Positions 13,552 to 17,113 of a DNA stretch of 17,113 nt are shown piece after piece; the first letter of the stretch is position 1, and each line of letters opens with the position of its first letter. The DNA comes from DASYRX01 sp036003845. Lineage in GTDB: Bacteria > Gemmatimonadota > Gemmatimonadetes > Gemmatimonadales > Gemmatimonadaceae. Both the position numbers and the translations under genes were made by a program. The stretch lies in assembly GCA_036003845.1 (NCBI GenBank), contig DASYRX010000083.1:1-17113 (forward strand), written 5' to 3'. A model generated the notes under the pieces. That model did not search any database and was not told where the DNA came from. It saw nothing but the letters and a program-made list of their open reading frames with translations.

Positions 13552-14811
13552 ATGACAATTGCCGAGAAGGGTCCAACGAGGTCGGGATTCAGCGCACGCG
13601 GCCTCAGGAGGTGTGAGCTCCTGCTCGTAGGTACGATAGTCTCGCTGACTGCCTGCACGCCCAGAAGCGCAGACCAGGCCGCAGCCACGTCGAGCGCCGC
13701 GGACCGAGCGACTGATGATCTATCGCCGCAGTCGCTTGCCGAAGGCAAACAGATCTTTCGCTTCGAGACTTTCGGCGACGAGCAGTTCTGGACCGACACC
13801 GCTCGCATGCACGAAGTCGTGCAGCACGCGGTGAGTCCCGCAAGCGCGCTCAAGGTGGGACTCAAGGTGGACGCTGAGGCGATCCCACCCGAAGTCGCGC
13901 AGGCAATCAAGGATGGTAAGGTGGACCTCAATAGCCCGGCTACAACGGTGACGCTACTTAAGCTCAATGCGGTTGTTGGGCTCAAAGGCACGGTGAGCAC
14001 CGTGAACGGGAAGGACACACTCACACGACTCGGTATCACGTGCGCGCTGTGTCACTCCACGGTCGACAACTCGTTCTCCCCGGGCATCGGGAGCCGGCTG
14101 GACGGGTGGCCTAACGTCGACCTGAACGTGGGTGCTATCGTGGCGCTCTCGCCAGCCATCACAGCCGCGCAGAAGGCGATCTACAACTCGTGGGGTCCGG
14201 GCAAGTATGACCCGCGCTTTAACTTCGACGCAAAGAGCACACCGCTCGTCCTCCCTCCGGCGTACGGCCTCGCAGATGTGAAGAACGAGACCTACACGGC
14301 AGAGGGCCCGATCTCCTACTGGAATGCGTACGTTGCCGTGACGCAGATGCACGGCCACGGCAACTTCACCGACCGACGTCTCGGCATCGACGTTAGGCAG
14401 TCGCCTGACATGGTCACCCCGAAGCTAGCTGCCCTGCGCAGCTACCAACACAGCATCGCAGCGCCGCGACCGCCAGCCGGTAGCTTCGACGTTGCTGCAG
14501 CGGAGCGCGGACGCGCGCTGTTCGACAACAGCTGTGCCGGCTGCCACGTCGGGGCAACGAACACCGACAACAATGCGGGGACACTCCACGATCCATCGGA
14601 GACCGGCATGGACGCGTCGTATGCGATGCGTACCGCAAACAAGCGGTACCGAACTACGCCGCTCCGCGCACTCTGGCAGCACCCGCCGTATTTCCATGAC
14701 GGCAGTGCGGCAACGCTCTCTGCGGTCGTCGATCATTATGACCGTGTCCGCAGCCTCCGGCTCAGCATCGCACAGAAGCGCGATCTCGTGGAATATCTCA
14801 AGAGCCTGTAG
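13552..14811 (+). CDS. di-heme c-type cytochrome lipoprotein
   Basis: A 419-residue lipoprotein with lipobox L32-T-A-C35 and two heme-binding CxxCH motifs, CALCH at 164-168 and CAGCH at 328-332. The C-terminal part (RTTPLRALWQHPPYFHDGSA, then TLSAVVDHYD) is the block found in di-heme cytochrome c peroxidase/MauG-like and related oxidoreductases. The long N-terminal half up to the first heme resembles no domain I can name. It should sit on the periplasmic face of a membrane and pass electrons. ATG 13552 is preferred over GTG 13534 for the signal peptide; GGGGGAG precedes it closely. It lies 70 bases before the Rieske gene, so the two may share a transcript. Whether it is a peroxidase or simple electron carrier is open. 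Confidence 0.85.
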   Translation: MTIAEKGPTRSGFSARGLRRCELLLVGTIVSLTACTPRSADQAAATSSAADRATDDLSPQSLAEGKQIFRFETFGDEQFWTDTARMHEVVQHAVSPASALKVGLKVDAEAIPPEVAQAIKDGKVDLNSPATTVTLLKLNAVVGLKGTVSTVNGKDTLTRLGITCALCHSTVDNSFSPGIGSRLDGWPNVDLNVGAIVALSPAITAAQKAIYNSWGPGKYDPRFNFDAKSTPLVLPPAYGLADVKNETYTAEGPISYWNAYVAVTQMHGHGNFTDRRLGIDVRQSPDMVTPKLAALRSYQHSIAAPRPPAGSFDVAAAERGRALFDNSCAGCHVGATNTDNNAGTLHDPSETGMDASYAMRTANKRYRTTPLRALWQHPPYFHDGSAATLSAVVDHYDRVRSLRLSIAQKRDLVEYLKSL

Positions 14812-14837
14812 TGGATGCGGTGCCGGCTCGGGCCACC

Positions 14838-14855
14838 GCCCTCGTTAGGCAGGGC
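14838..14855. repeat. small hairpin with the octamer as its exact loop
   Basis: GCCCT (14838-14842) and AGGGC (14851-14855) pair perfectly around CGTTAGGC (14843-14850). It lies in the gap between the cytochrome and Rieske genes. No T-run follows, so it is not an obvious terminator. Confidence 0.45.
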
Positions 14856-14881
14856 GTCTTGTCACTCGCGAGGTGAAAGCC

Positions 14882-15184
14882 ATGCTAGTACGAGTTGGTA
14901 GCATCAAGGATGTCGCCGCCGGACAGATGCGTGTCTTCGATGTCGCCGGAACGAAGGTGAATGTGGCGAGGGCGAATGGACACCTCCATGCGTTCGATGA
15001 CACGTGCACGCATACGGGATGCTCGCTAGCCAGAGGCAAACTGGAGGGCACGACCGTGACCTGTGCCTGTCATGGCAGCCAATTCGACGTAACCACTGGT
15101 GCTGTCCTTCGCGGGCCGGCGCAACGCCCTGAGCGTTCGCGGGTGGTACAAGTCGAGGGCGACAATCTGCTTATCGAAGCGTGA
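14882..15184 (+). CDS. Rieske [2Fe-2S] ferredoxin
   Basis: A 100-residue soluble Rieske-type ferredoxin. The cluster ligands are visible: Cys42 and His44 in CTHTGC, and Cys61 and His64 in CACHGSQFD, with the usual strand spacing between. There is no signal peptide or membrane helix, so it should be cytoplasmic. Such proteins carry electrons from an FAD-NAD(P)H reductase to an oxygenase or other acceptor, and a reductase of the right type is encoded 0.7 kb downstream (15893). The start is ATG 14882, with an excellent Shine-Dalgarno sequence GAGGTGA (14870-14876) five bases upstream; an in-frame GTG at 14873 lies inside that site. No oxygenase large subunit is present in this window. Confidence 0.92.
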   Translation: MLVRVGSIKDVAAGQMRVFDVAGTKVNVARANGHLHAFDDTCTHTGCSLARGKLEGTTVTCACHGSQFDVTTGAVLRGPAQRPERSRVVQVEGDNLLIEA

Positions 15185-15196
15185 GCGGAGGTTGGC

Positions 15197-15340
15197 ATGA
15201 AAATACTTCTAGACGACGCTGACATCGAAGAAATCCATGCCGCCGCGCGCTGGGGTTTACTCGCTATCCCTGGGTCGAGCAGGAACTGGTGCCTGCGTTG
15301 CGTGACCGGACTAGAGACGCTGACAGCGCGGTGGGCCTAA
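15197..15340 (+). pseudogene. 47-codon remnant resembling the start of a TAL/FSA transaldolase
   Basis: A short frame with a strong ribosome site (GGAGG, five bases before the ATG). The first 22 or so residues, MKILLDDADIEEIHAAARWG and on, closely resemble the conserved N-terminus of the small transaldolase/fructose-6-phosphate aldolase family (typically MKIFLDTA-IEEI-A---G). The expected DGVTTNPS strand then fails to appear and the frame ends at the TAA of a GCCTAACG octamer. I infer a gene cut short by deletion with its 5' end left behind. It ends two bases before the DUF488 ATG, so it might now act as a leader peptide that couples translation. A genuine small protein is the alternative. 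Confidence 0.5.
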
Positions 15341-15342
15341 CG

Positions 15343-15900
15343 ATGGAACAGCAGGGTTGCGAACCTGTGGTCTTCACAGTCGGGCATTCGTCGCGTCCGC
15401 TTGCCGATTTCATCGCGCTGCTCAAGGCGCATGCCGTCACCCGATTGATCGACGTGCGTACCGTGCCGCGTTCGCGGCACAACGCGCAGTTCAACAGTGA
15501 TACCCTGCCGCTTGCGCTAGCAACTGAAGGTATTGACTACGAGCACGTTCCCGGCTTGGGAGGCCTTCGCAAAGCGCACGCGGAGTCCGCGAACACGGGA
15601 TGGCGAAATGCTTCCTTCCGCGGCTATGCCGACTATATGCAGACTGCAGAATTCGCCGAACAGTTGCAACGCCTCCTCGCAATAGCCGAGCGCGAGCGCA
15701 TCGCGCTCATGTGTGCGGAGGCCGTACCGTGGCGCTGCCATCGCTCATTGATCGCCGACGCGCTCACCGTGCACTACGTGAGCGTCGAGGAAATCACGAG
15801 CGCGACTCGTCGCCAACGCCACAAGCTCACGCCCTTTGCCAAAGTGCGGGGCATGACCATCACCTATCCACCCGAGGAGGCACAGCGCGTCCATGCCTAA
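15343..15900 (+). CDS. DUF488 family protein
   Basis: A 185-residue protein of the DUF488 family. Signatures are FTVGHSSRPLADFIALL at the N-terminus, LIDVRTVPRSR, FN near the PGLGG loop, and the C-terminal LMCAEAVPWRCHRSLIAD block with its conserved cysteine and histidine residues. Biochemical function is not established; an acid-rich, RNA- or nucleotide-related role has been guessed for relatives. ATG 15343 is preferred: it follows the TAA-CG of the upstream remnant, while the GTG at 15289 adds residues outside the family. Its last eight bases (ATGCCTAA) are also the start of the reductase gene, so the two are translationally coupled. Confidence 0.87.
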   Translation: MEQQGCEPVVFTVGHSSRPLADFIALLKAHAVTRLIDVRTVPRSRHNAQFNSDTLPLALATEGIDYEHVPGLGGLRKAHAESANTGWRNASFRGYADYMQTAEFAEQLQRLLAIAERERIALMCAEAVPWRCHRSLIADALTVHYVSVEEITSATRRQRHKLTPFAKVRGMTITYPPEEAQRVHA

Positions 15901-17086
15901 CGCCACGACGACGCACTACGCCTACCTCATCATCGGCGGCGGGATGGCAGCGGATGCCGCCGCCCGCGGCGTGCGCGATCTCGATGCGAAAGGCAGCATC
16001 GGGATCATTGGCGCGGAGTTGGATCCACCCTACGCCCGGCCTCCGCTCTCAAAGGCACTTTGGAAGGGCGAGCCTCTCGAGAGTGTCTGGCGCAATACCA
16101 GCGAAGTCGGGGTCACTCTTCACGTTGGGCGCCGCGCCACCTCGCTGGACCTCACGGCGAAACGAGTCGTTGACGATCGCGGAACAGCGTACACCTTCGG
16201 CAAGTTGCTCCTCGCGACCGGCGGGACACCTCGACGCCTCCCGTTAGGCGGCGACAACGTGATCTACTTTCGCACGATAGAGGATTATCGCCGCCTGCGC
16301 GCTTTGGCTGACCAGCGGAAGACCTTTGCTGTGATCGGCGGCGGATTTATCGGCTCCGAAGTCGCAGCCGCGCTCGCCATACAAGGCTGCCGTGTCACCA
16401 TGCTATTTCCCGAAGTCGGGATCGGCGCACGAATTTTCCCTCCCGATCTCGCCAGCAGCCTGGTGAGCTACTATCGCGAGAAAGGCGTGGACGCGCGACC
16501 AGAGCAGCGTGTCACTGGGCTGAGCGAGTCGGGTTCCCAAACGCTCGTCGAGACGGCGAGCAGTTTCCGCGTCACAGTGGATGCCGTGATTGCAGGCATT
16601 GGTATCACACCGAACGTTGATCTCGCCCGGGCAGCTGGTCTCGAGGTAGACGATGGAATTGTCGTCGACGAACACCTGACGACAAGCTATCGCGATGTGT
16701 TCGCCGCAGGCGACGTCGTGAACTTCACCGCTCCCCAACTCGGCAAGCGCATTCGTGTAGAGCACGAGGACAACGCGCTGAGCATGGGGCGCGCAGCTGG
16801 ACGCGCGATGGCGGGAGATCGAACGCCGTACACGCATCTGCCATTCTTTTATTCAGACTTGTTCGAGCGCGGCTATGAAGCCGTAGGCGAGATGGATCCG
16901 CACGGAGAGACCGTCGCCGACTGGAAGCAGGAGTTTCTCGAAGGTGTGGTCTATTACCTCGCGGGCGGCAGAGTGCGTGGCGTGGTGCTGTGGAACGTGT
17001 GGGGCCAGGTGGACGCGGCGCGCGCGTTGATCGCAGAGCCAGGACCGTTCACGACACAGGACCTCAAAGGACGGCTGCATGCCTAA
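15893..17086 (+). CDS. FAD/NAD-dependent ferredoxin reductase-like oxidoreductase
   Basis: A 397-residue flavoprotein of the pyridine nucleotide-disulfide class, closest in form to ferredoxin/rhodocoxin reductases and AIF-like proteins. The FAD-binding GGGMAA is at 15-20, the ATGG hinge at 108-111, the NAD-binding GGGFIGSE at 149-156, and the second FAD motif VFAAGDV near 268-274. A C-terminal reductase-type domain follows. There is no signal peptide. It most likely passes electrons from NAD(P)H to the Rieske ferredoxin encoded at 14882. The ATG lies in ATGCCTAACG and overlaps the DUF488 stop by eight bases; AGGAGG sits 12 bases upstream. The stop TAA lies in another GCCTAACG. Alternative acceptors such as the cytochrome cannot be excluded. 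Confidence 0.92.
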   Translation: MPNATTTHYAYLIIGGGMAADAAARGVRDLDAKGSIGIIGAELDPPYARPPLSKALWKGEPLESVWRNTSEVGVTLHVGRRATSLDLTAKRVVDDRGTAYTFGKLLLATGGTPRRLPLGGDNVIYFRTIEDYRRLRALADQRKTFAVIGGGFIGSEVAAALAIQGCRVTMLFPEVGIGARIFPPDLASSLVSYYREKGVDARPEQRVTGLSESGSQTLVETASSFRVTVDAVIAGIGITPNVDLARAAGLEVDDGIVVDEHLTTSYRDVFAAGDVVNFTAPQLGKRIRVEHEDNALSMGRAAGRAMAGDRTPYTHLPFFYSDLFERGYEAVGEMDPHGETVADWKQEFLEGVVYYLAGGRVRGVVLWNVWGQVDAARALIAEPGPFTTQDLKGRLHA

Positions 17087-17113
17087 CGTGACGGCCTCAC
17101 GGCGTGTCGGCTG
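17079..17113 (+). CDS. start of a further gene (partial)
   Basis: ATGCCTAACG at 17079 overlaps the reductase stop by eight bases, exactly as the reductase start overlaps the DUF488 stop. The frame, MPNVTASRRVG, stays open to the window end. Only 11 residues are seen, so no function can be given; the copied junction is the only support. Confidence 0.4.
   Translation, partial: MPNVTASRRVG

Larger units (their letters stand above)
1085..17088. repeat. dispersed octamer CGTTAGGC / GCCTAACG (26 exact copies)
   Basis: Exact copies begin at 1085, 2125, 2360, 3129, 3486, 3834, 4428, 4959, 6163, 7441, 7755, 8263, 8674, 9027, 9321, 9850, 10382, 11641, 13519, 14109, 14391, 14843, 15335, 15895, 16242 and 17081. 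Twelve one-mismatch copies begin at 1639, 2863, 4668, 5282, 5603, 5834, 7185, 9926, 10712, 10873, 12423 and 12905. Twelve exact copies read CGTTAGGC and fourteen GCCTAACG on the plus strand. All variants keep TTAGG, and flanking bases show no conservation. Copies lie in genes of every type and in gaps. The first kilobase has none. Confidence 0.9.

Noticed and set aside
15241..15342. Second frame through the transaldolase remnant (reads RYPWVEQELVPALR) as the true DUF488 N-terminus or another gene fragment
   Set aside because: I could not match it to a family, and DUF488 similarity starts only after ATG 15343; left unassigned.

Overview
This is a high-GC bacterial chromosome segment with dense, often overlapping genes, many GTG starts, lipoproteins and exported proteins, an ECF sigma factor operon and a c-type cytochrome. 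The gene style suggests a heterotrophic, probably aerobic soil-type bacterium. Gemmatimonadota or a similar high-GC Gram-negative phylum is my guess, but no marker gene here settles it. I see no tRNA, rRNA, CRISPR array, transposase or phage gene.

Layout. (1) Positions 1-54, minus strand: start of an exported protein. It is separated by a hairpin-rich intergenic region from (2) a plus-strand run of six tightly packed genes (280-8698): two class III PLP aminotransferases, the alpha and beta subunits of a family I CoA-transferase, an APC-type amino acid permease, and a beta-propeller/CehA-McbA metallohydrolase. The first five look like an amino acid uptake, transamination and CoA-activation pathway. 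A long hairpin built of GGGGTTA-type heptamers sits between the two CoA-transferase subunit genes. (3) A minus-strand operon (11109-8695): YciI/DGPF protein, VOC protein, second YciI/DGPF protein and an ECF42-type sigma factor with a C-terminal extension, preceded by a candidate TGTCGA promoter that the sigma factor itself may recognise. Its last gene meets the metallohydrolase gene head-on at a shared TTAA stop. (4) A minus-strand NHL/SMP-30-like lipoprotein (12259-11285) and, divergently across a 473-bp gap with an inverted repeat, a PAS-LuxR regulator (12733-13395). (5) A plus-strand redox cluster: di-heme cytochrome c lipoprotein, Rieske [2Fe-2S] ferredoxin, a 47-codon remnant resembling the start of a TAL/FSA transaldolase, a DUF488 protein, an FAD/NAD ferredoxin reductase and the start of one more gene running off the window.

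The most striking signal is not a gene. The octamer CGTTAGGC (or its complement GCCTAACG) occurs 26 times exactly, and about 12 more times with one mismatch, spread from 1085 to 17088 in both orientations, inside and between genes, where fewer than one is expected by chance. The density, non-palindromic form and lack of strand bias resemble DNA uptake sequences (Neisseria DUS, Haemophilus USS) or the cyanobacterial HIP1 repeat. It shapes the coding sequence: six genes take their TAA stop from it, and two gene junctions carry the identical ATGCCTAACG overlap.
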